From Plakobranchus ocellatus (Eukaryota > Mollusca > Gastropoda > Plakobranchidae): a DNA stretch of 28,668 bases. The notes under the pieces were generated by a model. That model was not told the DNA's origin and did no database searches. It was given only the letters and a program-made list of their open reading frames with translations. Below, in pieces: positions 20,881 to 28,668 of this stretch; position 1 is the first letter of the stretch; every line of letters begins with the position of its first letter. Made by a program: the position numbers and the translations under genes. The stretch is from positions 1,248,381 through 1,277,048 of the forward strand of contig BLXT01008339.1 of the NCBI GenBank assembly GCA_019648995.1, in the 5' to 3' direction.

Positions 20881-21869
20881 TTTCCTATCATTTTTTTATG
20901 CAAGAAGTATTGAATAATCCTGAAAGGATTAAAAAGGTACGGAATAATGATTCAACACAACATTTGAAAAGATTCATTCAATACTTGCATATATTTCAAT
21001 GGAAAGATTCAGATAACTTAACTTAAAGATTCGGTTATTAGCTTAAACTTTGCCTCGACTTTTACCCGTCAAGCGAGAAAGCGCCAAAGTGCATGAACAT
21101 ATACATTTCCTAAATAAAAAATGGGTATACTATACTTGTTCCGGGTTGGATGCTTTCGATTTCTCACTTGGCTTACTAGAATCTAGATCTAACTTAGGTC
21201 TTGGTTTGCACAGACAATATACCGGTTTAAATTGTCAAGATCTAGGTTCTAGTGTATTTGGGAGAAGGAGTGCAGGTGGAACACAGTTTAGTAAGTAATA
21301 AGGTATGACTTTTAAGTACCACAATTTCGCAATTGAGTGAAGAATATTTACAAAGGAAAAAAAAATACGGAAGCAGAGAGAGTTGTATCACAGGTTTTAC
21401 CAGGGGACACGCCCCCGGCCGGTCTTTCGCTTTTTACATGACATGAATGCTGCAAAGATTTCAGATCCTTTTTACTTTGTTTTTTTTTTCTTTCACAATT
21501 TATTTAGATCCACATGTAGATCAGAACACGAACCCAGGATCATTTTTGTAATTGTATACTCACATCGAACCAAGATGCATTTTTGGTTAAATTTTATTGA
21601 CCATGCATAGGGGCCAGATCTAGATCTAGATCTAGGTCTCCTTTTTTTTGTTTTTAGATCTACAGAAATCTTCTCTTCCCATTGGATTGTGTAACAAAAT
21701 TCTTAGCCTGGTCTCCATATTTAGATAATCATTGTATCAGTCCTGAAAGATAAAAAAAAAAAGGTTTTCTCAAGGTGCTTGGTGTTCAGAAAACTTGCAG
21801 ATTGATAAGAACAAAAGGAATATTATTTTTGTTCTTAGCATAAATACAGTTGTAATGATAATTATAACA
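20881..21869. other. Upstream region of CORO7
   Basis: AT-rich. It contains an open frame at 21050-21298 followed at 21291-21296 by a consensus donor, A|GTAAGT, a possible end of a 5' non-coding exon. A GC-rich patch CGCCCCCGGCCGG lies near 21410, and a run of three overlapping AGATCT sites lies at about 21617-21636. No protein family was recognised. Confidence 0.35.
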
Positions 21870-21922
21870 ACGACATCAACATCAACATCAACAAAAACAA
21901 CAACAACAACAACAACAACAAC

Positions 21923-21962
<40 letters not shown>

Positions 21963-21978
21963 TAATTTTAATAATAAT
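21870..21978. repeat. Compound CAT/CAA/AAT trinucleotide microsatellite
   Basis: (CATCAA)n passes into (CAA)n and then (TAA)n, ending in degenerate AAT units. It is interspersed low-complexity sequence upstream of CORO7. Confidence 0.95.
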
Positions 21979-23142
21979 GTTCTTCCTCTTCTTCTTGTCA
22001 TATAATTAAATTATTAAAACTCATCATAGTATATTTATGAATCATATAATTTCCTGAAGTTATCAAACTTTTAAAATGAGCTTTTCAGCTGTTTTTTCTA
22101 CACCACTCAGGCCTTTAATAATACCCCCCTTTCCCCCTCTCCCTATTCAACTTTTGTCAGAGTATCACTTTTATGCCTCAAATATTATCTTATCTTAATT
22201 TTAGTCTCTTTCATCACCAATTATTGTGGGTCTCATACCATTATATGAGCAATTGCCAAAAGGTGGACCCCCAAATTGGGTCACCTTTTTCAGTACATTT
22301 TGAAAAAAAGAATCTTCAATTACAAAATGGAAAAGTCCAATTGAGTACCAATGAGGTAATTTTCATGAAGAGTTGGACGGCAGGAGTAGATTCATGTAAA
22401 AAAGATTGGTCTGTGTCTTTTCATTTGGTGCTGAATGAGCTTTATTTGTTGATGTGTGACCACTTTTTTGGTAATTTTGTCATCATAGTTATGATCGAAA
22501 CTTATTTTATCGATTCAGACAGCAAGGATGCAACCAAAACTGATTTTTTTTAACATAAAGCAGTACTTTATATGCCATTGTACTGACAAAAGCAAAATTT
22601 ATGTATTGATGTGTTGAATTCTTTAAAATAAGGCTCATAGAAAATCTTTCGCACATAACTATGATGACAGCCCACGTTTTGGCAAATCCTCATATATGAC
22701 AAACAATGTATATGAAGACAAATAAAGGAGATCAATGGATATAATGAGTGGCGCTATAGTTTGTGAGGATGAGTCAAGAAAGATGTGAAGAATATCAGAG
22801 CAGATGATGAGTGAGGAGAAAGGTTTATCACTTTCTTTTGTGTGAAGAATTACTAAAGGGCCCATGAGTACAATACTGCATCTCAACAATCTTTTATGAA
22901 AACGTACAAAATTTTTCTCAAAATCTTCACTTGAGACAGCTGAGTAACTGAATGGATTTGGGTGTTAAAAGAAGAATTATGACGGATGTTGCAATCCAGA
23001 AAAAAGAAAGAAGATCACTGAAATGCAAAATCAAATCTGGAGAAGAGGAGAAATTTGTGTGGCAGGCTCCCAGACTATATAACTTATTTCAGATGTTTCT
23101 GTGTTTTTGTTGATTATTTCAGCATAAAGGAGACACTTTGCC
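21979..23142. other. CORO7 upstream region / 5' intron end
   Basis: Holds the acceptor TTGATTATTTCAG (ending 23122) just before the start codon and otherwise no recognised gene. Open frames at 22173-22553 (plus) and 22659-22889 (minus) lack convincing motifs, though either may be part of an old repeat. Confidence 0.45.
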
Positions 23143-23205
23143 ATGGCTTGGAGATTTAAAGTTTCAAAGTATAAAAATGCTTCACCAAAGTTTCCAAAAA
23201 AGGAG
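23143..23205 (+). CDS. CORO7: CORO7 coding exon 1 (residues 1-21)
   Basis: Encodes MAWRFKVSKYKNASPKFPKK and a final Glu. The start has a strong context (TTTGCCATGG) and an in-frame TAA at 23125-23127 upstream. WRFKxSKYKNA is the invariant N-terminus of invertebrate POD-1/coronin-7 and contains the basic coronin signature involved in F-actin contact. The donor is GAG|GTGAGG, phase 0. A pyrimidine-rich acceptor (TTGATTATTTCAG, ending at 23122) lies 20 bases before the ATG, so transcription probably begins at an upstream non-coding exon. Confidence 0.92.
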
Positions 23206-23526
23206 GTGAGGGAGAAAGATATATGTCATATGTAATTACAATATGTATTAGTTTATGTCTAAAAAAGAAAAAAGAAAGCAAGAGGCAGAAATTCTAGCAC
23301 ACACATTGATTTTGGGGCAAGTTTTTTGCGTTGAATTTCCAACAACAGCAAAAGTTTACTATGTAACAAGTCATGATATCAAATGGACATACACATATAT
23401 TTCTTATTAATGCAGTCCAATAGTTTGGAATAAAACTTCACATAAAAGATCATTGTTATATATATCATATTTAGAGTTACAAATCACTGACAAAAAGTAA
23501 ACATTATAGGTCTTGTACCAAGCTTA

Positions 23527-23881
23527 ACAAATGAGATGTCGCTAGTCTTAATAAATGTGGTTTTGCAAAAGTAAGTCTTAATAAATAAAATGTTGCCAAA
23601 AGCCATTCTTGATAAATGAAATGTTGCAAAAAGCCACTCTTGATAAATGAAATGTTGCAGCATAGCCACTCTTGATAAATGAAATGTTGTATCATAGCTA
23701 CTCTTGATAAATGAAGTGTTGCAGCATAGTACTCTTAATAAAATGAAATGTTGCAGCATAGCCACTCTTGATAAATGAAATGTTGCAACATAGCCACTGT
23801 TAATAAATGAAATGTTGCAATATAACCACTCTTGATAAATAAAATGTTGCAACGTTCCAGTTTTAATAAATTACATGTTAT
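23527..23881. repeat. About 12 copies of a 30-32 bp minisatellite in CORO7 intron 1
   Basis: Unit GATAAATGAAATGTTGCAGC then ATAGCCACTCTT. The central copies are highly similar and the outer ones decay. On the minus strand the array reads as an open frame of repeated HFIYQEW peptides, a by-product of the repeat. It lies about 115 bases before the exon 2 acceptor. Confidence 0.95.
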
Positions 23882-23997
23882 AATATAAATATTGAGGCTA
23901 CGATCCTTTCAATATCATCTTGACTGTTCATGTATTTATCATAAAAAGTCATTAAACCGAGCATAGTGCAAGCACTTTTGTTTTTTACTACCATTAG

Positions 23998-24097
23998 GAA
24001 CAAATCCTGGACCTGCCTGTGTCAGACATCACCCAGTCTTGTGGCAACCACATCAAAGCAAGCTGCATCTACGTTGCTTTCAATATAGACTCCAGCG
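23998..24097 (+). CDS. CORO7: CORO7 coding exon 2 (residues 22-54)
   Basis: 100 nt; acceptor TTACTACCATTAG|GAACAA, donor AGCG|GTAAGG. Product EQILDLPVSDITQSCGNHIK followed by ASCIYVAFNIDSS. The CGNHIKASC and VAFNIDS pieces match human coronin-7 CRNHIKSSC and IAFNSDR, the start of the propeller. Phase 0 entry fits exon 1; the single leftover base is completed by exon 3 to glycine. Confidence 0.94.
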
Positions 24098-24580
24098 GTA
24101 AGGCAGAACACCAATAGATCAACACTGGTTGGGCTTAGTTTTCAACTATGATGCTAAAAAAAAAGTTTTATTTAGAGTAGTAGCAAAAAAAAAAAAGTAA
24201 CAGTTATTAAACTGCTGTTTGTGCAATTATTGTTGCTGTACTAGCAGCTATTGCAAGGGTCCATACTTCTATTGGCACAGCTTTGCAACTATCACTGATA
24301 TCATTATTGACACTACCATCACCACAGCTTCTTTCTACTGCTACTGCTACCATTTCAACATTTACTGCCATTGTTTTTTCAATCATTCCGTAATCATCAT
24401 CAATTTCACTGACACTATGGCCATCATTTATTTCGCCATGACTACTGTTACCTCAATTAATGATAATATCAAAGATGACCGCAAATCATGGCAACACGCC
24501 TAGTTGTAGTAAAGATACATTTCTTTTTAAACAACGATTCTGATCCTATGTAGCTGACTTGAATGATGCATGTTTTACAG
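24098..24580 (+). other. CORO7 intron 2, cryptic trinucleotide sequence
   Basis: Between exons 2 and 3, with A runs and a stretch at about 24240-24450 rich in degenerate ACT/ATC triplets. This leaves a 94-codon open frame with a Thr/Ile/Tyr-biased product that shows no family motif. It is probably decayed simple sequence. Confidence 0.5.
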
Positions 24581-24658
24581 GGGGAGGAAATTTGGGGTTT
24601 TTGCCCCTGTCAGCAAGTGGCAGACAAAGCAGTGTTCCAATAATCCAGGCTCATGGAG
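24581..24658 (+). CDS. CORO7: CORO7 coding exon 3 (residues 55-80)
   Basis: 78 nt; acceptor GTTTTACAG|GGGGAG, donor GGAG|GTAACA. Product GGGNLGFLPLSASGRQSSVP then IIQAHG, equivalent to human VLGIVPLQGQGEDKRR...HLGCHSD leading into the first WD blade. The final G begins the Asp codon of exon 4. The donor is only about 15 bases before a 200-base TCTA/TCTG/TC microsatellite. The reading frame that continues openly through that microsatellite is not coding. Confidence 0.92.
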
Positions 24659-24675
24659 GTAACAGAATGCTTATA

Positions 24676-24871
<196 letters not shown>

Positions 24872-25402
24872 GTATATATAAGCTGATTGCTTGTTTCTGA
24901 CAAGCTCTGTGTGTCCCTTTTTAATGTTTTTTTTTTTTTGTCTTTCTGCCTGGATTTGCACTTTCAAAAGAATTATTTTTTTATCATTATTGTGAACTTT
25001 CCGTTATGAAAAATCGTTAAAAAAAGCTGAAAAATTGTATATTTTATTCTGATGGAACTTAATTATTTATTGCATTCAGATATTAGTTATTACCCTTCAC
25101 ACTTGAATCACTGTATTTACCTGGACTTACTTCAGCATTAGAAATATTAATTGTTTCAGATTTGCAAGCAAAGTTGAAATCCACCAATGTTTTCTTTTTA
25201 TGTGAATGGATTTGAAATGTGAGGAAACTCCAATCTATCATAAGACGTCTACCAATATTTTTTTAAATATTCAAAACAATCGATTTCATTCACATATTGA
25301 AAACACGTGTACTTTTCATAATAACTTTGTTTCTCCTGCTTTTGTTTGTAAACTTTATTTATAAATGAAAAGAAACTTTTTTTTTTTCCTCCATCCTGCC
25401 AG
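24872..25402 (+). other. Remainder of CORO7 intron 3
   Basis: AT-rich intronic sequence, ending in a T run and the acceptor CCTCCATCCTGCCAG before exon 4. No other feature was seen. Confidence 0.55.
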
Positions 25403-25473
25403 ACTTTGTAACAGACTTTGATTTTTCCCCATTTGACGATTATCTGCTGGCAACTGGTTCTCAGGATAACAAG
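25403..25473 (+). CDS. CORO7: CORO7 coding exon 4 (residues 81-104, WD blade 1)
   Basis: 71 nt; acceptor CATCCTGCCAG|ACTTTG, donor AACAAG|GTCTGA. Product FVTDFDFSPFDDYLLATGSQ then DNK, nearly identical to the first WD blade of human coronin-7 (LVTDLDFSPFDDFLLATGSAD). The donor is weak at positions +3 to +5 (GTCTGA). A tandem duplication beginning at 25451 inside this exon repeats its last 23 bases and the same donor at 25638. Reading past the true donor gives an immediate stop (GTC TGA). Confidence 0.94.
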
Positions 25474-25780
25474 GTCTGAAATCATTGTAAAACTGTTTTT
25501 CCACTTTTCTAACTTTGAACATCATAGAAACTCTGTGTGGCTTGAAGCAGATTAGGCAACTGTGGATCTTTAGATGCTCTCATTTATTCCAATTTGTACA
25601 AATAGTGACAACTTCAACTGATTCTCAGGAAAACAAGGTCTGAAATCATTGTAAAACTGTTTTTCCACTTTCTAACTCATTGTTCTTTGAACATCATGGA
25701 AACTTTGTGTAGCTTGAAGCAGACTAGGCAATATGTGGCCCTTTAGATGCTCTCATTATTTCAATTTTCACAAATAGTGT
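25451..25780 (+). repeat. 164-166 bp tandem duplication that includes the end of CORO7 exon 4
   Basis: Copy 1 (25451-25614) starts inside exon 4 at CAACTGGTTCTCAGGATAAC then AAG|GTCTGAAATCATTG. Copy 2 (25615-25780) starts CAACTGATTCTCAGGAAAAC then AAG|GTCTGAAATCATTG. The two copies stay alignable to their ends (GAAGCAGAYTAGGCAA, TTTAGATGCTCTCATT), and a third partial start, CAACTTGGATGG, follows at 25781. The second copy thus carries a pseudo exon end and a donor identical to the real one. Confidence 0.93.
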
Positions 25781-25923
25781 CAACTTGGATGGATTTTAGG
25801 GGGAGCTACATAAAACTTTATCTGTAGCTATTTTTTGTAAGATCAATGCCTAATTAGAATTTTTAAATGGAAAGTTTGTGTCTGTACCTTCTTTTTCAAA
25901 ATGTATTGTAACAAAACACATGG

Positions 25924-26212
25924 GTCCTGGTATTTCCAGGTTTACAGCACCAGTCCTAGTTTTTCTAGGCATATAGTATGAGGCCCTGGTTTTTCTAGGC
26001 ATACAGCATCAAATTCTGGGATTTCTAGGCTTGCAGCATCAATCCTGATTTTTCTAGGCTTGCATCATCAGCCCTGGTTTTTCTAGATATACAGCATCTG
26101 GTCTGGGGTCTTGGCATACTATATGAGCCCTGGTTTTTCTAGGCCTATAGAATTGGCCCTGTTTTTTCTAGGCAAATAGCATCTGCCCTAGTTTTTGTAG
26201 GTATACAGCATT
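25924..26212. repeat. About 10 copies of a 29-30 bp minisatellite in CORO7 intron 4
   Basis: Unit CCCTGGTTTTTCTAGGCATA then CAGCATCAG, clearly diverged between copies. Most copies contain a pyrimidine tract plus TAG (TTTTTCTAG|G), resembling a 3' splice site. The array ends about 240 bases before the true exon 5 acceptor. Confidence 0.93.
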
Positions 26213-26453
26213 ATGAATAGACACAGAGCTCTGGTTATCCTTAGTATTATTGGACCAGTATTTCCATACCCATTTTTACCACTGCACAATCCGTGAAACT
26301 ATTTTATTCATATCCATATTTGCCAATGCACAATACATGAATCCAGCATATCCATATTTGCCATGTTTCATTTTGTTACAAGACCACACAAATGGTTTGA
26401 ATTCTCAAAGCTTGCCATGTCTTACGCTCAGTATCTTCTGCCTTTGTCTTTAG

Positions 26454-26652
26454 GTGTCTCTGTGGCTTCTGCCTGATGAAAATGACACGACTGTGACGAA
26501 CTTGTCCGAGCCAGTCTTGTCGCTGCCGCTGTTTGATAAGAGGGTGGAGAATGTGTTGTGGAATCCCCAAGCAGACGGTATTCTAGCCTGCACATCAAAC
26601 ACAACTGTAAAAATATATGACGTGACTGGCGGAGATGGGAAACAGGTTTTTG
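26454..26652 (+). CDS. CORO7: CORO7 coding exon 5 (residues 105-170, WD blades 1-2)
   Basis: 199 nt; acceptor CCTTTGTCTTTAG|GTGTCT, donor TTTTG|GTATGT. Begins VSLWLLPDENDTTVTNLSEP, closing blade one (human VKLWRLPGPG), then VENVLWNPQADGILACTSNT and TVKIYDVTGGD for blade two (human VLQFHPTSDGILVSAAGTTVKVWD). The conserved WD-type dipeptide at the end of blade two is YD (residues 159-160). Leaves one base over. Confidence 0.95.
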
Positions 26653-27095
26653 GTATGTGGAAGTTGCCGGTGGCCTTTTTTGTCTTTTTGCCCTTGAAAA
26701 TTGAAGATCGTGTTGTTTTGAGATTTGATATTTAAGATTAATGCACATGATAGCCAAGCCTGTGGTAATGGTGAAACATGCTGGTGTATGAAAGTCTTTT
26801 AAATTTTGAAGATGAAGGGAGTCTCTGGCTGGAGAATAGTGCCCTTTCCCTTTTACAGGCAGAGCACACATTCAAATAAATCCATTACAGGTATTTTAAA
26901 TATAGCAAATATATAACACAGCTGTTCTTTTTAGGTATCGTCTTGCTTTTCATATGAAAGCCAGTTTATGTGGTATTCTCGTAGCTTTTTAACCCTGGTC
27001 AGGGTTCAGATCCACAACAGGAGGTACTTGATTTTTAAGTCGATTTTGGCTCTCTCCCCCCCCCCATTGTTAATGGCTTCTGTGACTGAAGTTGC
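26653..27095 (+). other. CORO7 intron 5, first part
   Basis: AT-rich intron sequence with a C run at 27055-27065. No feature recognised. Confidence 0.5.
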
Positions 27096-27376
27096 CTCTA
27101 GGGTTTCCACACAGACAAATGTGGTCCTATGTTTTATTCAATATTGAGCAGTTACAAAGAGCTCTAGGGTTTCCACACAGATAAATATACTCTTGTGTTT
27201 TATGTATATTGAGCAGTCACAAAGAGCTCTAGGGTTTCCACACAGACGAATGTGCTCCTGTGCTTTATGTACTATTGAGCAGTCACAAAGAGCTCTAGGG
27301 TTTCCACACAGACGAATGTACTCCAGTGCTTTATGTACTATTGAGCAGTCACAAAGAGCTCTAGGGTTTCCACACA
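27096..27376. repeat. 66 bp minisatellite, just over 4 copies, in CORO7 intron 5
   Basis: Unit CTCTAGGGTTTCCACACAGA then a 46-base remainder ending GAGCAGTCACAAAGAG, starting at 27096, 27162, 27227, 27293 and 27359 (partial). Because the unit is 22 codons long, open frames with 22-residue repeats appear on both strands. They have no link in frame to the CORO7 exons. Confidence 0.95.
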
Positions 27377-27522
27377 AGGGCTCACAGAATTGACATTAAA
27401 ATTTAATGTGTATATTACATTATTTTTAAAATTCCTAACGTAATCTTCTTTCTTTTTTTGAAAAACAGAACACTGTGAGTTGAGATAAAAAAAATGTTTA
27501 ATTTTTTCATCTTTTGCCCCAG

Positions 27523-27647
27523 AATATTCTGGCCATGAGGATCAAATACAATCTGTTACCTGGCAAGGGGATGGCAACCTTTTAGCCACTTCCTGTCGAG
27601 ACAAAAAACTCAGGGTTATAGACCTTCGAGCAAATGCTGTTGTTCAG
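27523..27647 (+). CDS. CORO7: CORO7 coding exon 6 (residues 171-212, WD blade 3)
   Basis: 125 nt; acceptor CTTTTGCCCCAG|AATATT, donor GTTCAG|GTTAGG. Product EYSGHEDQIQSVTWQGDGNL followed by LATSCRDKKLRVIDLRANAV. The GH at 174-175, W184 and the RVID end of the strand follow the WD40 pattern and match human coronin-7 AHGDLVQSAVWSRDGALVGTACKDKQLRIFD. Ends phase 0. Confidence 0.95.
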
Positions 27648-28067
27648 GTTAGGAAAACATTCCCAGTTTTCTAGATCTAATGAAGAGAACATTTTTTTTT
27701 TCATTTCTAAAAAGAATTGCTATAAATTTGAAAAAAAATTAATTTCAGTTGATGATCCATTTTGTGTCTGCAAAATTGAATATGTAAAAAGAAATTTGAC
27801 ATTTGATAACGTTATTCATATTTTTATGACATTTTCTTTTCTTAAACTAAAGAAATAAAAAAAACATTTAGACATTTCTTCCATTGCCATTTAAATCATT
27901 AAATTGCATCTCCAATCAACTCCTTAAAACTTTTGAATAGCTTGATTAAAAAAAAAACCCAAAAAAACTAAGATTATAAAGCGAAACAGAGAGTGTTATG
28001 TATAGTCTTCTAGAAACATATTCTTACAGTTTCATAAAAATGTGGAATAATTTTTGACATTTCACAG
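27648..28067 (+). other. CORO7 intron 6
   Basis: AT-rich with several A and T runs and no repeat array. An open frame at 27634-27858 starts in exon 6 in a different frame and is not coding. Confidence 0.6.
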
Positions 28068-28154
28068 GAGGGCAAAGGTCATCAAAATCCAAAAGATTCA
28101 CGGTTGATTTGGCTGCCAAGGAAAGATTTTATGATTTCAACTGGATTCAGTCAG
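28068..28154 (+). CDS. CORO7: CORO7 coding exon 7 (residues 213-241), last in window
   Basis: 87 nt, phase 0 on both sides; acceptor TTTCACAG|GAGGGC, donor AGTCAG|GTAGGT. Product EGKGHQNPKDSRLIWLPRKD then FMISTGFSQ, matching human AHENSRDSRLAWMGTWEHLVSTGFNQ of propeller one. The last 15 bases of this exon and its donor are the start of a 71/75 bp minisatellite that fills the rest of the window. The next exon, expected to encode the MREREVKLWD-like segment, lies beyond the edge. Confidence 0.95.
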
Positions 28155-28668
28155 GTAGGTTAAGCTGACCAGTAGTTTACATCCTTTACTGTGTTGTAAG
28201 AACAAGAACAAGACACTGGATTAAGTCAGGTGGATTAGGGTAGTAGTTTAGATCCTTTACTGTCTTATAGGAGTAAGAACGATACACTGGATTCAGTCAG
28301 ATGGGTTAGGCTGACTAGCAGTTTACATCCTTTACTGTGTTGTAAGAGCAAGAATGATACACTGAATTCAGTCAGGTGGGGTAGGATAGTAGTTTACATC
28401 ATTTACTGTGTTGTAAGAGCAAGAACGATACACTGGATTCAGTCGGATGGGTTAGGCTGACTAGCAGTTTACATCCTTTACTGTGTCGTAAGAGCAAGAA
28501 CGATACACTGGATTCAGTCGGATGAGTTAGGCTGACTAGTAGTTTACATCCTTTACTGTGTTGTAAGAGCAAGAACGATACATGAATTCAGTCAGGTGGG
28601 GTAGGATAGTAGTTTACATCCTTTACTGTGTTGTAAGAGCAAGAACGATACACTGGATTCAGTCGGAT
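28138..28668 (+). repeat. 71/75 bp minisatellite seeded from the CORO7 exon 7 donor, runs off the window
   Basis: Copies of ACTGGATTCAGTCAG|GTAGGTTAAGCTGAC...AGTTTACATCCTTTACTGTG TTGTAAGAGCAAGAACGATAC start at about 28140 (the real exon end), 28215, 28286, 28361, 28432, 28507, 28581 and 28652. Spacing alternates mostly between 75 (type A, with GGCTGACTAGCAG) and 71 (type B, with GGATAGTAG). The first copy is the last 15 bases of exon 7 plus its donor. The true size of the array is unknown. Confidence 0.95.

Noticed and set aside
22173..22553. 126 aa plus-strand open frame as a gene upstream of CORO7
   Set aside because: It is rich in Phe, Leu and Ile from AT-rich DNA, with no recognisable domain, splice sites or start context.
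23484..23852. 122 aa minus-strand open frame with repeated HFIYQEW-like peptides
   Set aside because: It is the translation of the 30-32 bp intronic minisatellite; there is no splice or start support, and the frame drifts with unit length.
27138..27393. Open frames with 22-residue repeats on both strands (CALCTIEQSQRALGFPH and its opposite)
   Set aside because: The 66 bp unit is divisible by three, so frames stay open automatically. It lies in a CORO7 intron and does not join either exon.

Overview
The window looks like nuclear DNA from an intron-rich, AT-rich metazoan, most likely a lophotrochozoan and probably a mollusc. The evidence is GT-AG introns of hundreds of bases to several kb, many private minisatellites, decayed non-LTR retrotransposon pieces, and protein sequences closer to invertebrate than vertebrate homologues. 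The mollusc assignment is inference. No prokaryotic, organellar or viral features were seen.

Two protein-coding genes lie head to head. On the minus strand is a complete seven-exon ATG13, the HORMA-domain subunit of the ULK1/Atg1 autophagy-initiation complex. Its start codon is at 18227, its stop at 5487-5489, and it predicts 490 aa. On the plus strand, starting at 23143, are the first seven coding exons (241 aa) of coronin-7 (CORO7, the POD-1 orthologue), an actin-regulating tandem beta-propeller protein of the Golgi and cytosol. That gene runs off the right edge. All exon joins keep frame and use GT-AG introns. Both starts have an in-frame stop shortly upstream.

Layout: 1-5486 is 3' flank/3' UTR of ATG13, with two small minisatellites and a candidate poly(A) signal near 4758. 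5487-10355 holds ATG13 exons 7 to 2; the intron between exons 5 and 6 carries two abutting minisatellites (52 bp and about 46 bp units). 10356-18071 is the 7.7 kb ATG13 intron 1, with a decayed mobile-element-like ORF (11357-11740), a palindrome-rich, GC-richer cluster (about 12340-12560), a retroelement-like tail with poly(A) (15330-15420), a reverse transcriptase remnant (15990-16590) and a 3-N gap beside poly-C. 18072-18227 is ATG13 exon 1. 18228-23142 separates the two start codons and holds candidate promoter motifs, a second copy of the same reverse transcriptase remnant (18691-19060) and microsatellites. 23143-28668 is CORO7, most of whose introns carry a different tandem repeat.

The most unusual feature is that three tandem repeats overlap exon-intron junctions and appear to have been seeded from them: the ATG13 exon 6 acceptor (about 10 copies of a 52 bp unit), the CORO7 exon 4 donor (a 164 bp duplication carrying the exon end and an identical donor) and the CORO7 exon 7 donor (at least seven extra copies of a 71/75 bp unit, each carrying the last bases of the exon). 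This creates decoy splice sites next to real ones and points to a recurrent way in which minisatellites arise at splice junctions in this genome.
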